Shown here in pieces: positions 1-8,271 of a stretch of 24,292 bases of DNA. The position numbers and the translations under genes are program-made. The DNA lies in the IMG/VR virus record IMGVR_UViG_3300020159_003894, positions 1 to 24,292 of that record; one strand, 5' to 3'. The DNA is from a virus. Numbering within the stretch: the first letter of the stretch is position 1; each line of letters opens with the position of its first letter. A model generated the notes under the pieces. That model did not search any database. It was not told the origin of the DNA and saw nothing but the letters and a program-made list of their open reading frames with translations.

Positions 1-522
1 GACGCCAAGCCCAGCAGAAACTTTTTGCCAGAAACTTGCATTTGCATTCTCGCTTAGAGGTTGTGGTTTACGATCTGGATTTGCATCCCAAACTTTCTTC
101 GCATCTTCACCTATCTTGCCGTCGATTGGGCAAGGCGTACCGGCATTCATCATTGCCTGAAATACTCTGTCGTCTTGGCAAAGCGTTGATACGGCGGCAA
201 CTTTCATGCCCATGTCATAAAGATTTTTAGCAAGTTTTAATCGTTCGCAGTTCATATCACGAACCATTGTTCCCCCAGAAATGCCCAGAATTTGAGTTTG
301 TACTGCACCACCTACACCAACTGTGCAGAGGTCATTGTTCAGTACATTAAATGAGGGTGAAACCGCTGTGGCGGGAGGTGACTTAACAGTGGTTTCATTT
401 ACGCTATTGCTATTTGTGGTAACGGTGCTGGTACTTTTAGAATCGGTAACGATCACATCAGATTGAGCAAAAGATAATGTAGACATAACAAAAAGTACCA
501 AAAACGGTAACTTTTTGTACAT
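1..522 (-). CDS. Secreted phage protein with N-terminal signal peptide (3' end outside window)
   Basis: The minus strand is open for 174 codons from an ATG at 520-522 to the window edge, so the C-terminus is missing. AGGAAG lies a few bases upstream of the ATG. Residues 1-19 form a classical Sec signal peptide: two lysines, a hydrophobic core, and an Ala-type cleavage site at LSFA/QSD. A Ser/Thr/Asn-rich linker (about 21-58) follows, then a conserved-looking part with four cysteines (C66, C92, C115, C131), enough for two disulfides in the periplasm. From memory, similar proteins with the CTVGV, LGISGGT and RDMNCERLKL signatures occur in other aquatic T4-like phages without assigned function. 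It is the only minus-strand gene here and has its own late-promoter-like element. Function unknown; a role at the envelope or in the virion is inference. Confidence 0.85.
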   Translation of the reverse strand, partial: MYKKLPFLVLFVMSTLSFAQSDVIVTDSKSTSTVTTNSNSVNETTVKSPPATAVSPSFNVLNNDLCTVGVGGAVQTQILGISGGTMVRDMNCERLKLAKNLYDMGMKVAAVSTLCQDDRVFQAMMNAGTPCPIDGKIGEDAKKVWDANPDRKPQPLSENANASFWQKVSAGLGV

Positions 523-562
523 TTTACTTCCTTTATTGATATTTTTTAATTTATGTGCTATA

Positions 563-572
563 CTATTTATTA
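563..572 (-). promoter_or_regulatory. Late-promoter-like element for the minus-strand secreted protein gene
   Basis: Read on the minus strand this is TAATAAATAG, one base off the T4 late consensus TATAAATA in its core. It lies about 40 bases upstream of the minus-strand ATG, leaving room for a short leader with the AGGAAG site. The same ten bases occur on the plus strand at 22183-22192 before a probable virion gene. A+T-rich sequence makes chance matches common, so this rests on position and the shared decamer. Confidence 0.45.
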
Positions 573-614
573 AAAAGCACTATATAACTAATAAATTATT
601 AAAAGGTGATGAGC

Positions 615-1181
615 ATGAATCCTTCGATTATGGTTTTTGACAATTTTTATGGTAATCCCCATGACGTAAGAAATTATGCATTAAGTTTACCATTTAATGT
701 TACTGGTAATTTTCCTGGAGCAAGAACTGAACCATTAAAAGGAGAAAATTTCCAGAATGCTAAAGTTATGATGGAAACGATCATCCATAAAAAAATCACA
801 TGGTGGCCAGAAGAATATAATACAGCGTTCCAATATACAACAGAAGAAGCAAAAACATGGATACACTATGATCCAACAAATTGGGCAGCAGTTCTGTATC
901 TAACTCCGGATGCTCCACTTGACTCCGGTACAGCAATTTACATGCATAATCAGACAAAAATTTATATGCTGGATCGAAGAGACCCTGCCACCGATCTAAA
1001 TGCAAATCAAGAAGTAAATGACATAACAAAATGGACTCCTATTGTACAAGTGGCAAACATTTTTAACCGTTTAATACTGTACAAAGGAGAATATTATCAT
1101 CGAAGTGTTCGTGCAGGTTTTGGTAAAAATCAATTCGATGGTAGACTTTTTCAAACATTCTTTTTCAATATAGAGGAATAA
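615..1181 (+). CDS. 2OG-Fe(II) oxygenase-like phage protein (DUF6445 type)
   Basis: 188 residues from the ATG at 615. Upstream starts at GTG 606 and ATG 609 are less likely because the AAAAGG ribosome site at 601-606 is correctly spaced only for 615. The protein shows the facial triad of Fe(II)/2-oxoglutarate dioxygenases: H84-x-D86 in WIHYD, H162 in EYYHRS, and R177 in DGRLFQTFFF, which would bind 2-oxoglutarate. The NRLILYKGEYYH segment fits the DUF6445 family as I remember it. Predicted reaction: hydroxylation or oxidative modification of an unidentified protein, nucleic acid or small-molecule substrate in the cytoplasm. It is the first plus-strand gene and sits one base upstream of the next gene, apparently in an operon with the replication genes. 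Family assignment is fairly secure; substrate unknown. Confidence 0.72.
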   Translation: MNPSIMVFDNFYGNPHDVRNYALSLPFNVTGNFPGARTEPLKGENFQNAKVMMETIIHKKITWWPEEYNTAFQYTTEEAKTWIHYDPTNWAAVLYLTPDAPLDSGTAIYMHNQTKIYMLDRRDPATDLNANQEVNDITKWTPIVQVANIFNRLILYKGEYYHRSVRAGFGKNQFDGRLFQTFFFNIEE

Positions 1182-1182
1182 A

Positions 1183-1494
1183 ATGAATATTTTGGGTATT
1201 AAACTTGTAACTGGCGAAGAAATTATTGCAGATGTTTCTTTTACAGAAGATGGTAGATTTAATCTTACTAACTCTGTTCAATTGAGACTTATGCCTCCGC
1301 AAAGACCTGGAGCTGAACCTGGAATGGGGTTTGCACCATTTCCTCCTTTGGCGAAGCAAGGTAAAGATGTAACAACACTTGTGGAACCCATTCATATAGT
1401 GTATACTTATACTCCTGACGATGTAATTATCGACAATTATCGTGCCACTTTTAGTGGAATCTTAACTCCCTCAAAACAAATCATTGCAGGCTAA
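1183..1494 (+). CDS. Small LSm/Hfq-like protein upstream of DNA polymerase
   Basis: 103 residues with GAGG at 1173-1176 spaced 6 bases from the ATG. The N-terminus (ILGIKLVTGEEIIADV) has the strand-turn-strand pattern typical of phage LSm-like small proteins. These continue with a proline-rich middle (PPQRPGAEPGMGFAPFPP, about 45-62 here) and a C-terminal strand pair. Such proteins are predicted to form RNA-binding Sm-fold rings; this is known family behaviour and not visible directly. Its stop overlaps the polymerase start in a TAATG, so the two are translationally coupled. In T4 the translational repressor regA occupies the slot before gene 43, but this protein has no recognisable RegA sequence. 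A regulatory RNA-binding role is inference. Confidence 0.6.
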   Translation: MNILGIKLVTGEEIIADVSFTEDGRFNLTNSVQLRLMPPQRPGAEPGMGFAPFPPLAKQGKDVTTLVEPIHIVYTYTPDDVIIDNYRATFSGILTPSKQIIAG

Positions 1495-4028
1495 TGTCAA
1501 ACTTCTACACAAATGTTCAAGTATCCGGCAACTACATTCTTTTCAGAGGTGTAGTTGACGGTAAAAAAATCAAAAACAAAATCGCATATCGCCCAAGTTT
1601 GTTTGAATTGGCTAAAAAAGTTACGCCTTTTACAAGCTTACATGGTGATTATCTACAAGAAATAAAATTTGATTCTATTCGTGAAGCTAGAGACTATCTT
1701 AAACAATTTGAAGATGTTTCTGGTAAAAAAATCTATGGAAATTCTAGATTCGAATATGCTTTTATTGGTGAACAATACAAGGGTATGATTGATTGGGATA
1801 TAGATAAAATTTCAATTGGTGTTCTTGATATTGAGGTTGGCTCAGAGAATGGTTTTCCTGATCCTTATGAGGCAAACGAACCTGTGACGGCGATTGCACT
1901 AAAATATGTTAATGGTGATACATACGTTTTTGGTTGCGGAGACTATCAGAAAAAAGGTGATGAAATTTACACAAAATGTGTAGATGAATATAATCTTCTC
2001 AAGTTTTTTCTTAAACTATGGACGCAAAAATGCCCAGATATTTTGACTGGTTGGAATACCAAGTTCTTTGATATTCCTTATCTTGTCAATCGTATGAGGA
2101 AAATTCTGGGTGAAGATATGATGAGAACTCTTTCTCCTTGGGGTCAAATCAGAGAAAGAGAAGCATATATCATGAACCGAAAACTCAAAGTGTATGAACT
2201 TGTCGGTATCGGTGATTTCGATTACATTGAATTATACAAATGGTATTCACCTAACGGTAAATCACAAGAATCTTATCGTCTTGATAACATTGCAAATGTA
2301 GAGATTGGTGAGAAGAAACTAGATTATTCTGAATATGATTCTCTACACCAATTATATAAACTAGACTATCAAAAGTTTATCGAGTACAACATCAAAGACG
2401 TTGAACTTATTCTGAGGCTTGATGATAAACTAAAACTACTTGAATTGGGGATTACTCTTGCATATGACACAAAGTGTAATTATGATGACGTTTTTGCACA
2501 AACGAGAATGTGGGATGCGCTGACATATAATCACCTCAAAGAGAAAAATATTGTTGTTCCTCCTCGTGTGATTAAAGAAAAAGATGCTGCATTCGAAGGT
2601 GCTTATGTCAAAGAACCTCAAGTGGGTATGCATGAATGGGTCGCGTCATTTGATTTGAATTCTCTTTATCCACACTTGATGATGCAATACAATATTTCAC
2701 CAGAAACTTTGATCGAACCGGAAAACTATACAAATGAAATGCGTGATGTTCTAACTCGGGGAATTTCGGTTGACAAACTTATTTCGATGAGTGTTGATAC
2801 TTCAAATCTAGAGAAAGCAACTTTGACACCTAATGGGCAATTTTTCAGGACAGATATTCAGGGGTTTCTTCCTAAGATGATGGAAGAAATGTACGAAGAT
2901 CGAAAGAAATTTAAAAAGTTAATGCTTCAAGCAAAGCAGGAAAAAGAGAAAGAAAAGGATGATTCGAAAAAATTTGAAATCGAAAAACGAATCGCTCGAT
3001 ATAATAATCTACAACTTGCAAAAAAAGTTTCTCTAAACTCAGCTTATGGTGCTCTTGGCTCACAATACTTCCGTTTCTATGATCTACGCATGGCTCTTGG
3101 TGTGACAACTGCTGGGCAACTTTCTATTCGTTGGATTGAAAAGAAACTGAATGAATATATGAATGGCGTATTAAAAACAAAAAAAGATTATGTCATTGCT
3201 TCTGATACCGATTCTATCTATCTAAGACTGGCAGAATTGGTTAACAAAGTTTATGGCGTTGATGGTGTAGTTTCTATCTCAAAGTCTAAAGTCATTGAGT
3301 TTATGGATCGTGTTTGTGAAGACAAAATTCAACCATTCATTGACAAATCTTATCAAGAACTTGCAGAATATGTACATGCATATGATCAAAAGATGCAAAT
3401 GAAACGTGAAGCTCTGGCTGATAAGGGTATATGGACAGCCAAGAAACGTTACATCATGCACGTATATAATAATGAAGGTGTTCAATATGCTGAACCTGAC
3501 ATGAAAGTTATGGGTTTGGAAATGATCAAGTCTTCCACGCCCGCGCCCGTGAGAGATAAAATGAAGCAAGCTCTAGAGATTATGATGAAAGGTAAAGAGA
3601 CTGACATTCATTCATTTATTGACACGTTTAAGCGTGAATTTAAAAAGTTGCCAGCAGAAGAAATTTCTTTTCCTAGAGGCATCAATGGGCTAAAAGAATA
3701 TCACAACAATACTACCATTTATTCTAAAGGCACACCAATTCATGTAAAAGGTGCTTTACTATATAATAAGTATCTACAAGAAAATAATCTGGCAAAAAAA
3801 TACCCTATCATTCAAGAAGGTGAAAAGATAAAATTTACGTATCTAAAAAAGCCTAATCCCATTAAAGATAGTGTGATCTCTTTTCCAGGGAGACTACCGC
3901 CAGAATTCGGGCTGCAACAATATATCGATTACGATATGCAATTCGAAAAAACATTTCTCGATCCCATTAAAGTTGTACTAGATTGCATGGGCTGGTCTAC
4001 AGAAAAAACTGTTTCATTATTCGACTAA
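1494..4028 (+). CDS. 43: Family B replicative DNA polymerase (T4 gp43-like)
   Basis: 844 residues, close to the roughly 900 of T4 gp43, so a complete enzyme. It copies phage DNA 5' to 3' and proofreads. Exonuclease motifs: Exo I LDIEVG (D112, E114), Exo II LTGWNTKFFDIPYL (about 185-198, D194), Exo III YNIKDVELI (Y299, D303). Polymerase motifs: motif A FDLNSLYPHLM (D388 with SLYP 391-394), motif B KKVSLNSAYGALGS (about 511-524), motif C ASDTDSIYL (DTDS 572-575), followed by KKRYIM. All catalytic aspartates are present and there is no sign of an intein or the split polymerase seen in some T4 relatives. The ATG overlaps the previous stop (TAATG). The product acts at the replication fork with gp41, below. 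Very secure. Confidence 0.98.
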   Translation: MSNFYTNVQVSGNYILFRGVVDGKKIKNKIAYRPSLFELAKKVTPFTSLHGDYLQEIKFDSIREARDYLKQFEDVSGKKIYGNSRFEYAFIGEQYKGMIDWDIDKISIGVLDIEVGSENGFPDPYEANEPVTAIALKYVNGDTYVFGCGDYQKKGDEIYTKCVDEYNLLKFFLKLWTQKCPDILTGWNTKFFDIPYLVNRMRKILGEDMMRTLSPWGQIREREAYIMNRKLKVYELVGIGDFDYIELYKWYSPNGKSQESYRLDNIANVEIGEKKLDYSEYDSLHQLYKLDYQKFIEYNIKDVELILRLDDKLKLLELGITLAYDTKCNYDDVFAQTRMWDALTYNHLKEKNIVVPPRVIKEKDAAFEGAYVKEPQVGMHEWVASFDLNSLYPHLMMQYNISPETLIEPENYTNEMRDVLTRGISVDKLISMSVDTSNLEKATLTPNGQFFRTDIQGFLPKMMEEMYEDRKKFKKLMLQAKQEKEKEKDDSKKFEIEKRIARYNNLQLAKKVSLNSAYGALGSQYFRFYDLRMALGVTTAGQLSIRWIEKKLNEYMNGVLKTKKDYVIASDTDSIYLRLAELVNKVYGVDGVVSISKSKVIEFMDRVCEDKIQPFIDKSYQELAEYVHAYDQKMQMKREALADKGIWTAKKRYIMHVYNNEGVQYAEPDMKVMGLEMIKSSTPAPVRDKMKQALEIMMKGKETDIHSFIDTFKREFKKLPAEEISFPRGINGLKEYHNNTTIYSKGTPIHVKGALLYNKYLQENNLAKKYPIIQEGEKIKFTYLKKPNPIKDSVISFPGRLPPEFGLQQYIDYDMQFEKTFLDPIKVVLDCMGWSTEKTVSLFD

Positions 4029-4037
4029 GGAATTAAA

Positions 4038-5084
4038 ATGAGTATTCTTGAAAAAATTAAGAAAAATTCTTCCATTAAAGAGTCGGCTATTCTATCGAAG
4101 TCGAAGTTCTTTACCGACAAAGATATGATTCCGACGGCAGTACCAGCAATCAATATTGCACTCTCTGGGCGTCTTGATGGTGGGCTAACACCAGGGCTTA
4201 CAATGTGGGCTGGACCATCAAAACACTTCAAAACTGCTTTCTCTCTTTTGATGGCTAAATCGTATCTGGACAAATATGAAGATTCTGCTTTACTATTTTA
4301 TGATTCAGAATTTGGCACACCACAATCTTACTTTGATACGTTCGGTATCGATACTAATAGAGTATTACATACACCGATCACGGATATCGAACAATTGAAG
4401 TTTGATGTAATGAATCAACTCACAAATTTGGAGAGAGGTGAACATCTAATCATCGTAATAGATTCAATTGGTAATCTTGCATCAAAAAAAGAGGTTGAAG
4501 ACGCCTTGGAACAAAAGTCTGTTGCCGATATGAGTCGCGCAAAACAAATTAAGTCGTTGTTTAGAATGGTAACCCCTCATCTGACAATGAAAGATATTCC
4601 AATGATTGTTGTTAATCATACATACAAAGAAATTGGAATGTTCCCAAAAGATATTGTCGGTGGTGGGACAGGATCTTATTACTCAGCCGATAATATTTTT
4701 ATTATTGGGCGTCAACAAGAAAAGGAAGGAACAGAAATTGTCGGATACAATTTTATCGTCAATGTTGAGAAGTCTAGATATGTTAAAGAAAAATCTAAAA
4801 TACCCGTTACTGTATCTTTTAATGGTGGTATTAGTAAGTGGTCTGGTTTATTGGATCTCGCTCTCGAATCTGGGCATGTTATCAAGCCATCTAACGGTTG
4901 GTATTCGAAAGTAGATGTTGATACAGGTGAAGTTGAAGATCAAAAGTTTCGTGAAAAGGATACAAACACAAAAGAGTTTTGGTTACCGATTCTGAAAAAA
5001 GAATCTTTTCAAACCTTTATAAAAAGCAAATATCAAGTAGCCGGCGGCGATATTATCAGAGAGGAAGAATATGATGAAGTTTAA
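4038..5084 (+). CDS. uvsX: UvsX RecA-like recombinase
   Basis: 348 residues, against about 390 in T4 UvsX. AAGGA at 4027-4031 precedes the ATG. The RecA core is clear: Walker A GPSKHFKT at 59-66, using the UvsX-type loop in place of bacterial GPESSGKT, and Walker B LIIVIDS at 137-143. MIVVNHTY and the glycine-rich VGGGTGSYY loop follow and contact DNA in the family. The protein forms filaments on single-stranded DNA and drives strand invasion for recombination-dependent replication and repair. It lies between polymerase and helicase, the order seen in cyanophage-type T4-like genomes. The next gene begins inside its last codons, consistent with one operon. Confidence 0.96.
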   Translation: MSILEKIKKNSSIKESAILSKSKFFTDKDMIPTAVPAINIALSGRLDGGLTPGLTMWAGPSKHFKTAFSLLMAKSYLDKYEDSALLFYDSEFGTPQSYFDTFGIDTNRVLHTPITDIEQLKFDVMNQLTNLERGEHLIIVIDSIGNLASKKEVEDALEQKSVADMSRAKQIKSLFRMVTPHLTMKDIPMIVVNHTYKEIGMFPKDIVGGGTGSYYSADNIFIIGRQQEKEGTEIVGYNFIVNVEKSRYVKEKSKIPVTVSFNGGISKWSGLLDLALESGHVIKPSNGWYSKVDVDTGEVEDQKFREKDTNTKEFWLPILKKESFQTFIKSKYQVAGGDIIREEEYDEV

Positions 5085-5397
5085 AGAAGAGGTTGATTAC
5101 CGTTACATAATTCCAGAAGACGAGAATACCACTGTTAACATTAAGTTGTTAACAGGACCATATAAAGATATTATCTATCAGTATGGTAAAGTGAAGTTTG
5201 AAGAAGAGAAAAATGGTGACACCTATCTCAGTTTCATTTATAATATCAGTGAGAACCCATATGAAAATGATTACTTAGATCAAAATTTCAAAAATTATAT
5301 CGGTGACTTGCTAGTTGGTATCATACAACAAAATTTGGATAAAGGATTAATGGATGAGGCTGGAACAAACTATATTGAGGAATCTGATTCAAAATGA
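5071..5397 (+). CDS. Conserved small protein between uvsX and gene 41
   Basis: 108 residues, acidic, no membrane segment. A GAGGAAG ribosome site at 5061-5067 lies just before two consecutive ATGs (5071 and 5074); either may be used. The start overlaps uvsX by 14 bases and the end overlaps the helicase gene by 44 bases, so it is locked into the replication operon. Visible features are a central strand-rich stretch (NIKLLTGPYKDIIYQYGKV) and a C-terminal segment (FKNYIGDLLVGIIQQNL) that looks amphipathic. A protein of this size in this position recurs in T4-like marine phages as far as I recall, with no assigned function. An accessory role at the replication or recombination machinery is guilt by association. 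Confidence 0.8.
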   Translation: MMKFKEEVDYRYIIPEDENTTVNIKLLTGPYKDIIYQYGKVKFEEEKNGDTYLSFIYNISENPYENDYLDQNFKNYIGDLLVGIIQQNLDKGLMDEAGTNYIEESDSK

Positions 5398-6742
5398 TGA
5401 CTATCTAAGAAAAGTTCTACCATTTATTAGTGATGAATATTTTTCGGATATAGTTGAAAAAACTCTATTTAAAGAAATAACCAGTTTCACTAACACATAT
5501 AACACAGCACCATCTATCGAAGCGTTAACTCTTTCGACTAAAGAAAATAAAACTTTATCAGATGAACAATTCAAAAATTGTGAAGATTATTTAAAAGAGA
5601 TTGACAAAACAATCCGTGAAATCGAAAAGACGAATCAGAATTGGTTGATTGATCGAACAGAAAAATTTTGTCAAGAAAAAGCAGTCTACAATGCAGTCAG
5701 ACAATCAATCACAATTCTGGAGGGCAAAGATAAAACAAACGATAAAGGTGCCATTCCTAAAATTCTATCTGATGCGCTTGCAGTAAGTTTTGACAGTTCT
5801 GTTGGGCATGATTATCTCGAAGACTCGGATGAACGATATGAATTCTATCACCGAAAAGAGGAGAGAATTCCGTTTGATCTAGATTACTTTAACAAAATTA
5901 CTAAAGGTGGATTACCAGCTAAAACTCTGAACATTGCGCTTGCCGGGACTGGTGTAGGTAAAAGTTTGTTTATGTGCCATGTTGCAGCAGGTTGCATGTC
6001 TCAAGGTAAAAATGTTTTGTACATTACGCTTGAAATGGCTGAAGAAAAGATCGCAGAAAGAATTGACGCGAATTTATTGAATGTTTCGGTTGATGACCTT
6101 ATGGAACTTCCAAAAGATATGTATGATAGAAAAGTGAAGCGTGTCAAAGATATGACAACAGGTAAATTAATTATTAAAGAATATCCTACGGCTTCAGCTT
6201 CCTCAGTACATTTTAGGACGCTCTTAAATGAACTCAATCTTAAAAGGAACTTTGTTCCTGATATCATTTTTATTGATTATCTTAATATCTGCTGTTCTGC
6301 AAGAATTAAAGCAGGAGCGAATGTCAACTCTTATACATACGTCAAAGCCATTGCCGAGGAACTCCGGGGGCTCGCCGTCGAATTCGGAGTGCCTATCGTT
6401 TCTGCTACTCAAACCACAAGAAGTGGATTCACAAGTTCCGATCCAGGTCTTGAAGACACCAGTGAAAGTTTTGGTCTGCCCGCAACAGCCGACTTGATGT
6501 TCGCTTTGATTTCATCCGAAGAACTTGAAGCACTGAATCAAATCATGGTCAAACAACTTAAAAATCGATATTCTGATCCAACAGTACATAAGAGATTTGT
6601 CCTTGGTATCGACAGGTCAAAAATGAAATTATATGATGTAGAACAAGATGCACAAAGTGGATTGGCTGATGCTGGTAGTAATCCAGTAATGAAAACAGAA
6701 AACAAATTTCAAAGTAAAAAATTTGGAGGCATCAAAGTATAA
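5354..6742 (+). CDS. 41: DnaB-type replicative helicase (T4 gp41-like)
   Basis: 462 residues, nearly the size of T4 gp41. The N-terminus (EQTILRNLIQNDDYLRKVLPFI) aligns by eye with the T4 gp41 N-terminus, which supports the ATG at 5354 despite the long overlap with the preceding gene. Residues about 140-160 (ALAVSFDSSVGHDYLED) match the linker before the ATPase domain. The RecA-like motor has Walker A GTGVGKS at 198-204, the EMAEE segment with the catalytic-type glutamate near 227-231, Walker B IIFIDY at 304-309, and the ESFGLPATADLMFAL signature. It should form a hexamer that unwinds duplex DNA 5' to 3' at the fork and pairs with a primase not present in this window. Confidence 0.97.
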   Translation: MRLEQTILRNLIQNDDYLRKVLPFISDEYFSDIVEKTLFKEITSFTNTYNTAPSIEALTLSTKENKTLSDEQFKNCEDYLKEIDKTIREIEKTNQNWLIDRTEKFCQEKAVYNAVRQSITILEGKDKTNDKGAIPKILSDALAVSFDSSVGHDYLEDSDERYEFYHRKEERIPFDLDYFNKITKGGLPAKTLNIALAGTGVGKSLFMCHVAAGCMSQGKNVLYITLEMAEEKIAERIDANLLNVSVDDLMELPKDMYDRKVKRVKDMTTGKLIIKEYPTASASSVHFRTLLNELNLKRNFVPDIIFIDYLNICCSARIKAGANVNSYTYVKAIAEELRGLAVEFGVPIVSATQTTRSGFTSSDPGLEDTSESFGLPATADLMFALISSEELEALNQIMVKQLKNRYSDPTVHKRFVLGIDRSKMKLYDVEQDAQSGLADAGSNPVMKTENKFQSKKFGGIKV

Positions 6743-6745
6743 ATA
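6738..6745 (+). promoter_or_regulatory. TATAAATA, T4 late-promoter-like element before the nuclease gene
   Basis: An exact TATAAATA overlaps the helicase stop codon and lies 19 bases before the nuclease ATG at 6765. A start about 6-7 bases downstream would keep the GGAG ribosome site in the transcript. The match is exact, but an A+T-rich genome produces some by chance. Confidence 0.4.
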
Positions 6746-6764
6746 TTTTCTTTTGGAGTTAAAT

Positions 6765-7514
6765 ATGGCAGCACAACAGGGGTTTGAATATGAAAAAAAT
6801 GCGGCTAATATTTTAAAACCAATGGGAATAGTACCTAAAAATTTTATTCCCGCTGGCGCAGGACACGATCAGCCAGATTTAATCATAGAACATAAAGGTA
6901 AATCTTCAGGTTGTGAATTAAAAATTACTGCGGCTTCGGCAGGTTCCCTAGTTTTAAAATATGACACAAAAAATAAAAGAAACCCTTGGTCGTTTGGGAA
7001 AATTTCAGAAGACGATGCGGAGAAAAAGTTTATACAAGATTTAGCAGACGAGGTTGGTCTTTTTGATATAATAAAAAAACAATGGAAAGAAATGCCTTTC
7101 AAAAGAGATAAAGATGAATTATGGAATGCTACCGCAGGTAAATTAACGAAGAAGCAGCAGTATGAAAGGGACAGAGATACTTTTCCGGACATTAGGGGCG
7201 AAATACAAGCATCGAAAATAGAACAATATTACAATCGAAAAGATACGTATTATGTAAACGTTGGCACTCATGGATTCTATATGATGGGTACAAAAAATCC
7301 TTTAAAATTAGATAATGTACCCACATTTGCAAGTGCAGCAAAAGCAATATACAGAGCAAGAGTTCAATATAAAGGAAATGATAACTATCAATTTACTTTT
7401 GAAATGCAATTTTCGATACCTTCTTCAAAAAAATCTCAGTTTAATATTGCCCCTGTTGATGGTAAAAGTGTCAGAATTTTAAAGGATAAATTAGATTTAT
7501 CGTGTTTCATTTAA
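6765..7514 (+). CDS. Putative PD-(D/E)XK nuclease in the replication operon
   Basis: 249 residues from the ATG at 6765, preceded by TTTTGGAG. An in-frame ATG at 6723 would lie inside the helicase gene and lacks a ribosome site. Residues 30-53 carry the pattern of a restriction-type nuclease core: AGAGHDQPDLIIEH, with D38 as candidate metal ligand, then GCELKI with E51-x-K53. That is PD, about 12 residues, then ExK. The rest, a lysine-rich middle and strand-rich C-terminus, is not recognisable. Such folds cut DNA using Mg2+ and serve in resolution, repair, host DNA degradation or restriction. Position behind gene 41 suggests processing of replicating phage DNA, as inference. No partner methyltransferase or specificity domain is adjacent. 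Fold moderately sure, role unsure. Confidence 0.55.
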   Translation: MAAQQGFEYEKNAANILKPMGIVPKNFIPAGAGHDQPDLIIEHKGKSSGCELKITAASAGSLVLKYDTKNKRNPWSFGKISEDDAEKKFIQDLADEVGLFDIIKKQWKEMPFKRDKDELWNATAGKLTKKQQYERDRDTFPDIRGEIQASKIEQYYNRKDTYYVNVGTHGFYMMGTKNPLKLDNVPTFASAAKAIYRARVQYKGNDNYQFTFEMQFSIPSSKKSQFNIAPVDGKSVRILKDKLDLSCFI

Positions 7515-7533
7515 AATAAAAGGGTAGTTTGTT

Positions 7534-8271
7534 ATGAAACCATTGATCACAATTATTACTCCGACAACGGGTAATCCACATCTAGCTAAAGCAGTTCAGT
7601 CAGTAGAAAATCAAACATACGAAAACATACAATATCTTATTGTCATAGATGGTAACAAAAGATTCATCAATACAAGTGAAGTTTTAGAAACAATCGATTG
7701 TAAAAGATATGAAACTATTGTCTTACCGAAAGCAACAGGGTACGATCAGTATAACGGACATAGAATATATGGTGCAATGACCTATATTGCTGAAGGTGAA
7801 TTTTTATGTTTTCTTGATGAAGATAATTGGTATGAACCAAATCATATAGAATCTTTAGTTGAAACTCTTCATGAAAAAACTTGGGCTTATTCTTTGAGAA
7901 AAATAGTTGATCAAGGAAACAATTTTATTTGTAATGACGATTGTGAGTCTCTAGGTAAATGGAAATCTGTATTGAATGATCATTTCGTTGATGTTGGTTG
8001 TTATATTCTTCCTAAAAAAATTGCTCTTCAATTTTCACCAGGATGGTATAGAAGAGCAAGAAATCCACATGATCAGCCAGAAGTTGATCGTCTACTTTCG
8101 CATATACTATTCACACAAATACCAAAAGAACAGGTTGACACGAACGGTCAATATACATTAAACTATCGTGTTGCAAGCAGAACTGATTCTGTTCAAGCAG
8201 AGTTTTTTAAACGTGGTAACGAACAAATGAAAAATATAATGAATGGAGAATACCCATGGAGAAAGACCTAA
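7534..8271 (+). CDS. GT2-type glycosyltransferase
   Basis: 245 residues. The N-terminus ITIITPTTGNPHLAKAVQSV, followed by ENQTYENIQYLIVIDG, is the standard nucleotide-sugar-binding half of a GT-A fold family 2 transferase. FLDEDNWYEPNHIESL supplies the DxD-type metal site (LDED at 94-97). A tryptophan-containing segment (WYRRARNPHDQPEVDR, about 171-186) may form the acceptor side with a candidate catalytic Asp/Glu. No membrane segment, so a soluble cytoplasmic enzyme. The ribosome site is weak (AAGGG about 12 bases before the ATG). It is the first gene of the glycan island, and its end overlaps the next gene by 16 bases. Sugar and acceptor unknown. Confidence 0.85.
   Translation: MKPLITIITPTTGNPHLAKAVQSVENQTYENIQYLIVIDGNKRFINTSEVLETIDCKRYETIVLPKATGYDQYNGHRIYGAMTYIAEGEFLCFLDEDNWYEPNHIESLVETLHEKTWAYSLRKIVDQGNNFICNDDCESLGKWKSVLNDHFVDVGCYILPKKIALQFSPGWYRRARNPHDQPEVDRLLSHILFTQIPKEQVDTNGQYTLNYRVASRTDSVQAEFFKRGNEQMKNIMNGEYPWRKT

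Noticed and set aside
36-230. Plus-strand ORF of 64 codons
   Set aside because: Lies antisense to the signal-peptide protein gene and has no ribosome site or recognisable content.
4606-4914. Plus-strand ORF of 102 codons inside uvsX
   Set aside because: Normal A/T-ending codon use in uvsX continues through it and no Shine-Dalgarno precedes its start, unlike the nested frame at 17904.
6723-6764. Upstream in-frame ATG for the nuclease gene
   Set aside because: It lies in the helicase coding sequence and lacks a ribosome site; the ATG at 6765 follows TTTTGGAG.
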